A stretch of 64,000 nucleotides of DNA, taken from Salibacterium qingdaonense (GTDB lineage Bacteria; Bacillota; Bacilli; Bacillales; Marinococcaceae). The stretch lies in contig NZ_FOTY01000004.1 in assembly GCF_900114715.1 (NCBI RefSeq), forward strand, positions 124,001 through 188,000. Reading direction: 5' to 3'. Below the pieces are notes generated by a model that had not been told where the DNA came from, ran no database searches, and worked only from the letters and a program-made list of their open reading frames with translations. Below are positions 37,553-46,112 of this stretch, one piece after another (position 1 is the stretch's first letter; every line of letters begins with the position of its first letter). Position numbers and translations under genes: made by a program.

Positions 37553-40291
37553 TTACACTCTCTTTTCCTGTCCCACTTCTGCAAGCTTGTCACGAAGGAC
37601 GAGCTGCAGAATGCCGCCGTGACGGTAATAATCCATTTCAACATCACTGTCAAAGCGGGCTACTGCCTTAAACGTGGTTTTCGTGCCATCCGGTGCGGCG
37701 GCTTCCACTTCAACAAGTTCGTGCGGCGTGACATTATTGTCTACCTTCACGTTAAACGTTTCTTCTCCGGTGAGTCCTAATGTTTCCGCATTCTCCCCTT
37801 CCTGGAACTGAAGCGGGAGTACACCCATCAATACGAGGTTACTGCGGTGGATACGTTCAAAGCTTTCGGCAATGACGGTCTTAATGCCGAGAAGGTTGGT
37901 ACCCTTAGCAGCCCAGTCACGGGAACTTCCCATGCCGTAGTCCTTTCCGGCAATAACCATCAGGCCGGTGTTATCCTCTTTGTACTTCATGGCGGCGTCA
38001 TAAATGGCCATCACATCGCCGGTCGGCCAGTATGTGGTGTACCCGCCTTCTGTACCCGGAGCCAGCTGGTTTCTGATACGGATATTGGCGAACGTCCCGC
38101 GCATCATGACTTCGTGGTTACCGCGTCTTGACCCGTAGGAATTAAACTGGGACGGTTTCAAACCTTTTTCTGTCAGGTATCTGCCGGCCGGACTGTCTTT
38201 TGCAATTGCTCCAGCCGGAGAGATATGGTCCGTTGTAACCGAGTCTCCGAATTTCCCGATAACACGCAGTTCATTCAGCGGTTTGATGTCATCCGGTTCT
38301 TCCGACATTTCTTCAAAGAACGGCGGATTCTGAATGTAGGTGGACTCTTCATCCCAGTCATACAGTTCAGGGTTATCGTCGGACTGAAGTCTGTTCCAGC
38401 GTTCGTTATTGTCAAACACGCTGTCATACTCGTCTTTGAAAAGCTGCGGCGAAACATTTTCATGAACAAAGTTCTTGATTTCTTCGGCGGAAGGCCAGAG
38501 ATCTTCAAAATACACATCGTTTCCGTTTTTATCTTTGCCGAAGGATTCATTGTTCATGTCAAAGTTCACGTTTCCTGCCAGCGCATACGCCACAACAAGC
38601 GGCGGGGAAGCAAGATAGTTGGCTTTGACAAGGGGATGAATCCGGCCTTCAAAGTTACGGTTTCCGCTGAGTACCGATGAAACGAGCATGTCGTTATCGG
38701 CAATGGCTTTTTCAATTTCTTCAGGAAGCGGTCCGCTGTTACCGATACAGGTCGTACAGCCGTATCCGACAAGGTTAAAGCCAAGTTCGTTCAAGTACGG
38801 CATCAGACCTGAATCTTCCAGATAGCGGGTGACAACTTTGGACCCCGGAGCGAGCGAAGTCTTCACATATTCCGGAACATCGAGGCCTTTTTCCACGGCA
38901 TTTTTCGCGAGCAGTCCGGCTCCGATCATGACGTATGGGTTCGATGTATTCGTACAGCTTGTAATAGCTGCAATCGTCAGAGCGCCTGTTTCCATTTCAG
39001 ACTCTCTGCCGTTTGGATGCGTGACTTTGACTTTCTTATCCACATCTTCCGGTGCCAGTCCGAATCCCTGGTTGCCTGCAGGGGCGGTAAGCGCCTCATT
39101 GAATGTCTTTTTCATTTCGGACATCGCAATGAGATCCTGCGGCCGTTTCGGTCCGGAAAGACTTGGTTCAATGGTGGAAAGGTCAAGTTCCACCACTTTG
39201 GTGAATTCCGGTTCTTCGGCTCCGTCTTCATAGAACATGTCGTTTGCTTTTGCATAAGCTTCGACCATATCAATATGTTCTTCGGAACGGCCTGTCAGAC
39301 GCATGTAATTCAGCGATTCCTGATCCACCGGGAAGAAACCACAGGTCGCTCCGTATTCCGGTGCCATATTGGAAATGGTGGCACGATCTGCAAGCGGCAT
39401 TTCTTTCAGTCCGGGACCGAAGAATTCAACAAACTTGCCTACTACATTCGTTTCACGTAGAAGTTGTGTCGCTCTCAATGCCAGGTCGGTAGCAGTGGAG
39501 CCGTTCGGAAGAGATCCTTTCAGGCGGACACCTACGACTTCCGGAGCCGGAAAATAAGACGGCTGCTGCAGCATGCCTGCTTCCGCTTCGATGCCGCCGA
39601 CACCCCAGCCGAGAACACCCAGGCCGTTAATCATGGTTGTATGGGAGTCTGTTCCGACAAGTGTGTCCGGGAATGTGTCCACTTCCCCGTTCTCTGTTTC
39701 TTTTGTATGAACGACAGAAGCCAGATACTCCAGGTTCACCTGGTGCACGATACCGGTAGCCGGTGGAACGGCGCGGTAGTTATCAAATGCTTTCGTAGCC
39801 CAGCTGAGCAGTTTGTAGCGTTCTTCATTGCGTTCGAATTCGAGATTCATGTTCTGTTCCAGTGAATCCGATGTCCCAAACCGGTCTACCTGGACAGAAT
39901 GGTCCACTACAAGATCAACCGGAATGGCCGGATTGATTTTGTCTGCGCTGCCGTTCATGTCGGCCATTGCTTTACGCAGAGAAGCAAGGTCCACCACAGC
40001 AGGTACACCTGTGAAGTCCTGAAGGATGACGCGGGACGGCTTGAATGGTACGTCTTCGCTGCCTCCATCTTTTGTTCCCCAACCAGCAAGACTCTCCACA
40101 TGTTCTTTTTTGATGACTTTGCCGTCGAGCTGTCTAAGTAACGACTCAAGCAGCACTTTCACTGAATACGGAAGTTTCGATACATTACCGGAACCGGCTT
40201 CCTCCAGTGCTTTAATGTCATAATAGTGATACGTTGTTCCGTTGGACGTAAACGTCTTACGGGCGTTAAATACATCCTGATAAGCACTCAT
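37553..40291 (-). CDS. citB: Aconitate hydratase (aconitase A)
   Basis: Aconitase (912 residues) converts citrate to isocitrate in the TCA cycle. The 4Fe-4S ligands are in [12 protein letters not shown] near residue 440 and [14 protein letters not shown] near residue 506. The swivel domain carries the substrate-binding SSRDWAAKG near residue 780. Bacillus CitB also binds iron-responsive RNAs when apo. GAGGAGGGA precedes the ATG. It is the left flank of the selenium locus: selA ends 160 bp upstream of it on the same strand. Confidence 0.97.
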   Translation of the reverse strand: MSAYQDVFNARKTFTSNGTTYHYYDIKALEEAGSGNVSKLPYSVKVLLESLLRQLDGKVIKKEHVESLAGWGTKDGGSEDVPFKPSRVILQDFTGVPAVVDLASLRKAMADMNGSADKINPAIPVDLVVDHSVQVDRFGTSDSLEQNMNLEFERNEERYKLLSWATKAFDNYRAVPPATGIVHQVNLEYLASVVHTKETENGEVDTFPDTLVGTDSHTTMINGLGVLGWGVGGIEAEAGMLQQPSYFPAPEVVGVRLKGSLPNGSTATDLALRATQLLRETNVVGKFVEFFGPGLKEMPLADRATISNMAPEYGATCGFFPVDQESLNYMRLTGRSEEHIDMVEAYAKANDMFYEDGAEEPEFTKVVELDLSTIEPSLSGPKRPQDLIAMSEMKKTFNEALTAPAGNQGFGLAPEDVDKKVKVTHPNGRESEMETGALTIAAITSCTNTSNPYVMIGAGLLAKNAVEKGLDVPEYVKTSLAPGSKVVTRYLEDSGLMPYLNELGFNLVGYGCTTCIGNSGPLPEEIEKAIADNDMLVSSVLSGNRNFEGRIHPLVKANYLASPPLVVAYALAGNVNFDMNNESFGKDKNGNDVYFEDLWPSAEEIKNFVHENVSPQLFKDEYDSVFDNNERWNRLQSDDNPELYDWDEESTYIQNPPFFEEMSEEPDDIKPLNELRVIGKFGDSVTTDHISPAGAIAKDSPAGRYLTEKGLKPSQFNSYGSRRGNHEVMMRGTFANIRIRNQLAPGTEGGYTTYWPTGDVMAIYDAAMKYKEDNTGLMVIAGKDYGMGSSRDWAAKGTNLLGIKTVIAESFERIHRSNLVLMGVLPLQFQEGENAETLGLTGEETFNVKVDNNVTPHELVEVEAAAPDGTKTTFKAVARFDSDVEMDYYRHGGILQLVLRDKLAEVGQEKRV

Positions 40292-40343
40292 ATGTAGTCC
40301 CTCCTCTTAAACTATGATAGAACAGAAACGAAAAAATGTCGAA

Positions 40344-40372
40344 ATAAATGATTTCCACGTTCTGTTTGTCAA
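40344..40372 (-). promoter_or_regulatory. Candidate citB promoter
   Basis: On the reverse strand a perfect TTGACA (40367-40372) is followed after 17 bp by a weak ATTTAT (40344-40349), 52 bp before the start codon. Confidence 0.4.
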
Positions 40373-40451
40373 AAAGCCAGGGCTTTCCCTATTTAAGAAT
40401 AGCAAAACTTCCATCAAATATAAATAATTTTTTTAAGAAAAAACCGTTTTC

Positions 40452-41894
40452 CTACTGCTGTTGGTTCATTTTTTCAATCCTGGAAAGCGCTTGTGCCGTC
40501 ACTTTCATTTCTTCTTCTGTCAGCGTACGCATATCAACCAGTATTTTTTCATTTTTTACCCTGACTGCGATAGGAGGATCGGAATACGTACGAAGACACG
40601 CAGCCGCTTCCTCGGCAGAGACAGTAGATGGAGTAATGGCGGCAACGGCCGTTGGAAGTTCCACTTCCGGCATCGTTCCACCTCCGACTCTGGAGTATTC
40701 ATCTTCCACAGCCGCTTCCCACGTCAACAGCTGCAGGGAATCCAGAAATGTTTCGGCACGCTCTTTCACTTCCTCTTTTGTTTCAAGTACCATACGCACA
40801 GCCGGTATCTCTGTTTCCCTGTTCCCTGCGTAGGCTTTTAATGTTTCTTCAAGCGCCGCAATTGTCATTTTATCCACACGCAGCACCCGTGCCAGCTGAT
40901 GTTTTTTTAAACGGTCGATCCATTTTTTGCGGCCCGCTATAATTCCTGCCTGCGGACCGCCGAGAAGTTTGTCCCCGGAAAAAGTCACCAGGTCGGCACC
41001 TGTGGCAAGCGCTTCTTTCACAGTCGGTTCCGATCCAATGCCGTGCTCTTTAAAATCATACAGAGCACCACTCCCAAGATCCTCATAAACAATCATTTCC
41101 TGCTGCTGTTCGGCAGCCACCTCTGTGAGCTTTGAAAGCGGTACTTCTTCGGTGAATCCAATCGTTTTGAAGTTACTGGTGTGTACCTTCATCAGCATCG
41201 CTGTATCCGGACCAACTGCCCTTTCATAATCACTGCGGTGGGTTTTATTCGTCGTGCCTACTTCCACCAGCTTTGCTCCGCTTTCTTCCATGATAGAAGA
41301 TACACGAAACGAACCGCCTATTTCAACGAGCTGTCCGCGGGAGACGATCACTTCTTTTGTTTCAGCCAGTGCTTTTAACACCATGTAAACAGCAGCGGCA
41401 TTATTGTTAACAACCATGGCAGCTTCAGCACCGGTGACGGTCTGAATCAAATCTTCCAGAATATCATGCCGTGATCCGCGCCTGCCCGAAGCGATATCAT
41501 ATTCAAGACTGGAGTAGCCCGCAGCTGCTTCTCCGGCTTTTTTGACCGCTTCCGTGCTCATGTTGGCCCTTCCGAGGTTCGTATGGAGAATAGTGCCGGA
41601 CGCATTAATAACCCGCTTCAACCGGCTTTCACCGAAGGCATGAAGACGGTCGGATACCTGCTGAAACAAATAGGTTTCAACCTCTTCCCGGGAAGAAAGA
41701 TCAGGGCCTGATTCCTGAAGCCACCCTTCTCTCAGCATCTTTATTTCTGCGCGGAACCAATCTGTCAACAGACTTTCATTTCCCAGTTCTTCCTTTAACC
41801 ACTGAAACCTATCCTTATTCTGCAAATCGTGCACAGGGGGTATCCATCTCAGCTTATCTTTCACGTTGGGTTCACCTGCACTTTCGGGAGTCAT
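40452..41894 (-). CDS. selA: L-seryl-tRNA(Sec) selenium transferase
   Basis: SelA (up to 480 residues) is the PLP-dependent enzyme that turns Ser-tRNA(Sec) into Sec-tRNA(Sec) using selenophosphate. Signatures: INASGTILHTNLGRANMS near residue 91, YEDLGSGALYDF near residue 250, and the PLP Lys in VTFSGDKLLGGPQAG near residue 288. The family length is about 465, so the GTG at codon 11 (41864) is an alternative start; neither start has a textbook ribosome site. It follows the SelW-like gene by 53 bp on the same strand. No obvious terminator follows before citB. Confidence 0.96.
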   Translation of the reverse strand: MTPESAGEPNVKDKLRWIPPVHDLQNKDRFQWLKEELGNESLLTDWFRAEIKMLREGWLQESGPDLSSREEVETYLFQQVSDRLHAFGESRLKRVINASGTILHTNLGRANMSTEAVKKAGEAAAGYSSLEYDIASGRRGSRHDILEDLIQTVTGAEAAMVVNNNAAAVYMVLKALAETKEVIVSRGQLVEIGGSFRVSSIMEESGAKLVEVGTTNKTHRSDYERAVGPDTAMLMKVHTSNFKTIGFTEEVPLSKLTEVAAEQQQEMIVYEDLGSGALYDFKEHGIGSEPTVKEALATGADLVTFSGDKLLGGPQAGIIAGRKKWIDRLKKHQLARVLRVDKMTIAALEETLKAYAGNRETEIPAVRMVLETKEEVKERAETFLDSLQLLTWEAAVEDEYSRVGGGTMPEVELPTAVAAITPSTVSAEEAAACLRTYSDPPIAVRVKNEKILVDMRTLTEEEMKVTAQALSRIEKMNQQQ

Positions 41895-41947
41895 ATGCCG
41901 GAAAAAAACAGCCGGCTTGTTTCATAACCCGCACCGTCTGTCCGCTT

Positions 41948-42184
41948 TCATCCATGCTCCCTGCCTATTTCTTCAGCCAGTTTATTTTCATCCGGAAATG
42001 TGCGGGTTTCTTTCTTGGAATAAACTTTTTTATTATCCACGGTCACTTCAAATACACCGCCGGAACCGGTGATAAGTTCTATCGAATCGATGGCTGCTCC
42101 GTGAACGTTGTATAAAGTATCCGCGAGACCCACGGCTTTTGGAGCATAATTTCACTGCATGCAGAATTCAATGGTGATTTTCAT
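41948..42184 (-). CDS. SelW/Rdx-family selenoprotein (UGA at codon 11)
   Basis: The 79-codon frame starts at ATG after AAGGAAG. In-frame TGA at 42152-42154 gives IEFCMQ-U-NYAPKA, the CxxU redox motif in the N-terminal strand-loop position of the SelW/SelT/SelH (Rdx, thioredoxin-like) family. ELITGSGGVFEVTVDNKKVYSK is the usual following hairpin. The length of 78 residues is normal for bacterial SelW-like proteins. It is probably a thiol/selenol redox protein. Ordinary calling would begin it at the GTG at 42133 and lose the active site. First gene of a unit with selA, divergent from selD. Confidence 0.92.
42121..42135 (-). promoter_or_regulatory. bSECIS element of the SelW-like gene
   Basis: In the mRNA CCGTG/CGCGG (5 bp, one G-U) closes a GGUCU loop that starts 21 nt after the UGA. 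A further AAAG/CTTT pairing with an ATA bulge extends it. Confidence 0.6.
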
Positions 42185-42234
42185 GTTTATCTTCCTTTCT
42201 AAACCTGATTTTTAACCTAATTTTAGTGTATTGA

Positions 42235-42264
42235 TTGTGTACATGCAAACAAACCAATTATACT
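42235..42264 (+). promoter_or_regulatory. Candidate selD promoter in the shared divergent region
   Basis: TTGTGT (42235-42240), an 18-bp spacer and TATACT (42259-42264) lie 33 bp before the selD GTG. The 113-bp region 42185-42297 must also hold the promoter for the SelW-like gene and selA. Confidence 0.45.
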
Positions 42265-42297
42265 GATGGTAATGAAATCAGCGAGGAGGTGGATGCA

Positions 42298-43350
42298 GTG
42301 AGCAGAGGCGAAGAAATAAAATTAACCAGCCTTTCTACAAAAGCTGGTTGAGGATGCAAAATCGGTCCTGAGGACCTGACGCAGGTACTGCGTCATTTGC
42401 CGCAACGAGAAAAAGATCCCAACCTTATTGTAGGGGTGGATACATCCGATGACGGCGGTGTTTATAAATTAACCGATGACATCGCTCTCGTTCAGTCCGT
42501 CGACTATTTCACTCCGATTGTCGATGATCCTTATATGTTCGGCCAGATTGCCGCAGCAAATGCATTGAGCGACATTTATGCGATGGGCGGAAAACCGACC
42601 ACTGTTCTTAATATTGTCGGCTTCCCGATTAACGATCTTCCCGACGAAATTCTAGCCGGGATTATGAAAGGATCGGCCGATAAAGTCGATGAGTCCGGAG
42701 CAGCTATTACAGGCGGCCATTCGATTGATGATCAGGAGCCAAAATTTGGATTAGCCGCTACCGGCGTCGTTCATCCGGACAAGGTATGGGCCAACAAAGG
42801 AGCCCGGCCCGGTGACGCGCTTGTGTTAACGAAGCCGATAGGTGTCGGCATACTTACAACGGCTATTAAACGAAATCTGATCACCCCCGGACAGGAAGAA
42901 AAAGTGACCAATGTGATGGCGGAGCTCAATGATACCGCCGCGGAAACATTACAGTCTTTCCATCCGCATGCCGTAACGGATGTTACCGGCTTCGGACTGC
43001 TTGGACACGGTTTTGAAATGGCGGATGCCTCCGATGTAACATTTACTTTTTACGCAGGTGATGTGCCGGTTCTTGAAGGGGCATACGAGCTGGCTGAGGA
43101 TGGAGTGATGCCTGGAGGCTCTAAAGCCAATGCATCCTATCTGAAAGAACAGATAGGCAGAGACGAAAGCGTATCCGAAATCACCGGCAGCATTCTTTGT
43201 GATGCGGTTACGTCAGGCGGACTGCTTGCTGCAATGGACCCTGAAGAGGCAGACCAGTACGTAAAAGCCATGCACCAGCAGGGAAAAACCGACACGGCCG
43301 TCATCGGCGTAGTGGAGCAGCAAAAAAACCACCCCATTCAAATAAAATAA
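42298..43350 (+). CDS. selD: Selenophosphate synthetase with Sec in the active site (UGA at codon 18)
   Basis: SelD makes selenophosphate from selenide and ATP, the selenium donor for SelA. The gene starts at GTG, 7 bases after GAGGAGGT; 351 codons fit SelD (about 347). In-frame TGA at 42349-42351 gives TKAG-U-GCKIGPEDL, the place of the catalytic Cys/Sec in the conserved GxGCK loop, followed by Lys. The substrate-binding DTSDDGGVY and ITGGHSIDDQEPKFG near residue 143 are present. The enzyme is itself a selenoprotein, so it depends on the pathway it feeds. Normal calling would start at 42397 and remove the active site. Confidence 0.96.
42377..42395 (+). promoter_or_regulatory. bSECIS element of selD
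   Basis: A perfect stem TGACGCA/TGCGTCA closes a GGUAC loop (an eighth G-C pair is possible) that starts 32 nt after the UGA. Confidence 0.72.
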
Positions 43351-43395
43351 GGTTTTAGGGAACGCAAACTGGGATATAACAGCCTTTGAAGAGGT

Positions 43396-43441
43396 AAAAA
43401 ACGCTTCCGATTATTGCTATTGATAATCGGAAGCGTTTTTT
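43396..43441. terminator. Bidirectional terminator between selD and the transporter
   Basis: AAAAACGCTTCCGATTAT pairs perfectly with ATAATCGGAAGCGTTTTT around a short loop. It ends selD (+) and the phnC-like gene (-). Confidence 0.88.
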
Positions 43442-43496
43442 AGAATTTCCATTTTATATGGACATCGGTCTCTGGTGCCCAGTACAGTTTTTTTCT

Positions 43497-44252
43497 TCAA
43501 GCATGGATCGCTTTTCCATAAATCATTTCCAAATTACGGCTGTCCAGTTTATCCGGCGGGCCGTCATAAATCATTTCCCCGCCGACAAGCCCAATGACCC
43601 TTGTCGCAAAGGATTTGGCTAAAGCAACATCATGGACATTAATGAGCGACATCAATTGTTGTTTGTCATGTACGTCTTTCAGTATGCCAAACACTGACCG
43701 GGCCGTTCCCGGATCCAGGCTTGCCACCGGCTCATCTCCAAGAAACACCTCCGGTTCCTGCATAAGAGCGCGCGCAATACCAACGCGCTGTTTCTGTCCG
43801 CCGCTTAATGCTTCTACCCGGCGCCGGGCCATATCAACCAATCCCACTTTTTTGAGGACGCGTTCAGCTTTTTCCTTTTCCCTCTGACTGAAAAAGCCGG
43901 CGGCATTCAAAAATGCCCGGCGTTTTCCAAACAATCCCGTTAGTACATTCTGCTGTACCGTCAATCTTGGAATCAGATGAAAATGCTGAAAAATCATACC
44001 TGCCCGGCTGCGCCACGCCCGCTTTTGTGCTTCGGACATCTCATCTACATTTTCCCCCTGGATGAGTACCTGCCCGTATGTGACCGGCTGAAGCGCATTT
44101 ATAGTACGGATTAATGTTGATTTGCCGGCACCGCTTGGGCCGAGAACGCACACAAACTCCCCGGGCTGAAGCGAGAGATTCACGCGGCTCACAGCCGGCT
44201 CCTCTGCTTTTGGGTAATATACTGTCACATCGTCCAGCTCAATCAATCCCAT
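43497..44252 (-). CDS. PhnC-type ABC transporter ATP-binding protein
   Basis: This 251-residue ABC ATPase shows Walker A GPSGAGKST near residue 38, Q-loop MIFQHFHLIPR, signature LSGGQKQRVGIARAL near residue 150 and Walker B VFLGDEPVASLD. It is closest in pattern to PhnC of phosphonate/phosphite importers. It lies 17 bp after the permease gene in a D-E-C cassette. The location between selD and selB raises the possibility that the cargo is a selenium compound; phosphonate, phosphite or another oxyanion are the default alternatives. Confidence 0.85.
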   Translation of the reverse strand: MGLIELDDVTVYYPKAEEPAVSRVNLSLQPGEFVCVLGPSGAGKSTLIRTINALQPVTYGQVLIQGENVDEMSEAQKRAWRSRAGMIFQHFHLIPRLTVQQNVLTGLFGKRRAFLNAAGFFSQREKEKAERVLKKVGLVDMARRRVEALSGGQKQRVGIARALMQEPEVFLGDEPVASLDPGTARSVFGILKDVHDKQQLMSLINVHDVALAKSFATRVIGLVGGEMIYDGPPDKLDSRNLEMIYGKAIHA

Positions 44253-44269
44253 CCCTCTTTTCCATCAGG

Positions 44270-45031
44270 CTAAATAACACGTTTCCGGACAAAAGCCCCG
44301 AACAGGTCCACTGCGATAACAAGCACCATAATAAACAGGACTTCAACGGTCACAGCTGTGTAGTTAAAGCTGTTGAAATCATTAATCAGCTGCTGACCGA
44401 TCCCGCCGCCTCCGATGAAACCAAGAATCAAAGACGTCCGGATCGCCACTTCAAACCGGTAGAAGTAATGTGATAAAACGTTTGGCCAGATTTGGGGGAC
44501 CACCGCGAAAAGATTACCGATCCGCCGTCCGGATCCGACCGATTTCATTGCTTCCTGAGGGCCCGGATCAGCCGCTTCAATAAGCTCCGAAATCAGTTTG
44601 CCGAGAACACCTATATTGTGAAGCAGAATCGCAATCACCGCCGGAAACGGTCCAAGCCCGAGGACAACGACGAAGATAAGCCCGAACACAATTTCAGGAA
44701 TAGACCTGAGAATCGACAGAAAAAAACGGAGCAGGTAATACAGAACCGGATTTGCGGCGGTATTTTTGGCTGCCGCAAAACTGAGCGGAACCGCAATCAA
44801 AAGTGCAAAAAACGTACCGAGAAATGCAATCGCAAGCGTTACCAGTGCCGGATCAATCAAATTCGGGGATATGTCCCAGGAAGGTGGATAAAACTGTTCG
44901 CGCACAAATGTAACAGCATTACCGAACTCCTGGAATTTGCTCCATTCAAATTCGGTTTTTTTCATACTCCACCAAGTAAACACGACAAGCAGAAGTCCGT
45001 ATACCCACGCTCTTTTTTTTAACCAGGTCAT
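44270..45031 (-). CDS. PhnE-type ABC transporter permease
   Basis: This 253-residue inner-membrane permease has about six hydrophobic helices. The PhnE-type coupling region EAADPGPQEAMKSVGSGRR lies near residue 140. The ending FIGGGGIGQQLINDFNSFNY near residue 200 is typical of phosphonate-class permeases. It forms the channel for the PhnD-like binding protein, 29 bp upstream, and is energised by the PhnC-like ATPase downstream. Confidence 0.85.
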   Translation of the reverse strand: MTWLKKRAWVYGLLLVVFTWWSMKKTEFEWSKFQEFGNAVTFVREQFYPPSWDISPNLIDPALVTLAIAFLGTFFALLIAVPLSFAAAKNTAANPVLYYLLRFFLSILRSIPEIVFGLIFVVVLGLGPFPAVIAILLHNIGVLGKLISELIEAADPGPQEAMKSVGSGRRIGNLFAVVPQIWPNVLSHYFYRFEVAIRTSLILGFIGGGGIGQQLINDFNSFNYTAVTVEVLFIMVLVIAVDLFGAFVRKRVI

Positions 45032-45060
45032 TTCTTCTGCTCCTTTACATCATACGGCCG

Positions 45061-45987
45061 CTATTCTTCGACACTGTTCATGTTCAGCATGCCAAAGTCT
45101 GAAGCTGCCTGGGCAATATCTTCATAACTGCTGTGATCCGTTTCCACAAAGGCCGACGCGCCACCGAAGATGTCAAGAATCTGTTCATCTTCAATGGACG
45201 TAAAAGCGTCCTGAAACTGCTGTTTGAGCTCATCACTCATGCCGGACCGCGCCGCCCATGGGTACTGATAAATCTGATCCGACTGCCAGATTTTTTTTAC
45301 ATTACTCTCATCAATCGTACCTGCTTCTACAAGCTCATTGTAAATCGCACTGTCAATCGCACCGGCATCCACTTTATTATTTACTACGGCGTTGGCTGTC
45401 ACATCGTGGGATCCGGTATAACGAACCGAGGCAAATTCATTGTTTTCCTCCGATTCAAAAACCCCGCGGTCCCTCAGCTCAAGGCCCGGCATTAACGAAC
45501 CGGAAGTAGAAGATACACTGCCGAACGCAAAATTGACGTCACCCGGCTGCTCCAGCATTTCATCAAGACTGTTCCAAGGCTTGTCAACATGGGAGATAAT
45601 ATAGGAGTAGTAGTACGGCTTGCCGTCAATTTCCTGGGTGAGGATCGCTTCGGCCCCGCTTTCTTCATTGGCAATGACGTACGTGAGCGGACCTAAATAA
45701 GCAAGATCGATACGGCCGAAATTCAAGGCTTCCACCACCGCGTTATAGCTTGGATAGTGATCCACCGAGACACCGCTGTCCATCGACTCATTCAACGTGG
45801 TCTCAAGAGCATCCAGCCCGTCCTGCATTTCCCCTGCCGACTGGGCGGGGATCACAGCTACCTCCAATTGTTCACCGGAATCACTGCTGCTTGATCCCTC
45901 GTTTCCTGCTTCGCCTTCTGTTCCCCCGCCACATGCTCCCAGCATAAGCACAAACGAAGCAAATACTCCGATTAATGGCTTTTTCAT
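45061..45987 (-). CDS. PhnD-type substrate-binding lipoprotein
   Basis: The 308-residue protein has a lipoprotein signal with lipobox LGAC (Cys at residue 19), then a Gly/Ser/Glu-rich tether. The PhnD-like binding domain follows (LEVAVIPAQSAGEMQDGLDAL, near residue 41; GRIDLAYLGPLTYVIA near residue 91; FGSVSSTSGSLMPGLEL near residue 155). In PhnD the Tyr-Leu-Gly-Pro and Ser-x-S-T-S-G segments line the oxyanion pocket. The ligand is unknown; the genomic setting suggests selenite or an organic selenium compound as a candidate. First gene of its transcript. Confidence 0.85.
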   Translation of the reverse strand: MKKPLIGVFASFVLMLGACGGGTEGEAGNEGSSSSDSGEQLEVAVIPAQSAGEMQDGLDALETTLNESMDSGVSVDHYPSYNAVVEALNFGRIDLAYLGPLTYVIANEESGAEAILTQEIDGKPYYYSYIISHVDKPWNSLDEMLEQPGDVNFAFGSVSSTSGSLMPGLELRDRGVFESEENNEFASVRYTGSHDVTANAVVNNKVDAGAIDSAIYNELVEAGTIDESNVKKIWQSDQIYQYPWAARSGMSDELKQQFQDAFTSIEDEQILDIFGGASAFVETDHSSYEDIAQAASDFGMLNMNSVEE

Positions 45988-46055
45988 TTTTTATGTACCC
46001 CCTGTTTTGGTATCTTTGTTTTCTCTATTCGGTCATCGAACAAGAACGCGCAGAT

Positions 46056-46084
46056 AAAGTATCATTATTCAGGATATATGTAAA
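46056..46084 (-). promoter_or_regulatory. Promoter of the PhnD-like operon
   Basis: On the reverse strand TTTACA (46079-46084), a 17-bp spacer and TACTTT (46056-46061) lie 69 bp before the PhnD-like start, inside the 125-bp gap after the glycosyltransferase gene. Confidence 0.5.
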
Positions 46085-46112
46085 GAAATACGATGTGCCG
46101 GGGAATGGGTAC

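Noticed and set aside
41948-42133. 61-residue protein starting at GTG
   Set aside because: This is the truncated reading of the SelW-like gene. The real ATG is at 42182-42184, with the UGA as Sec in CxxU.
42397-43350. 317-residue SelD starting at TTG
   Set aside because: It would lack the catalytic loop. The GTG at 42298 with GAGGAGGT restores a full-length SelD with Sec.
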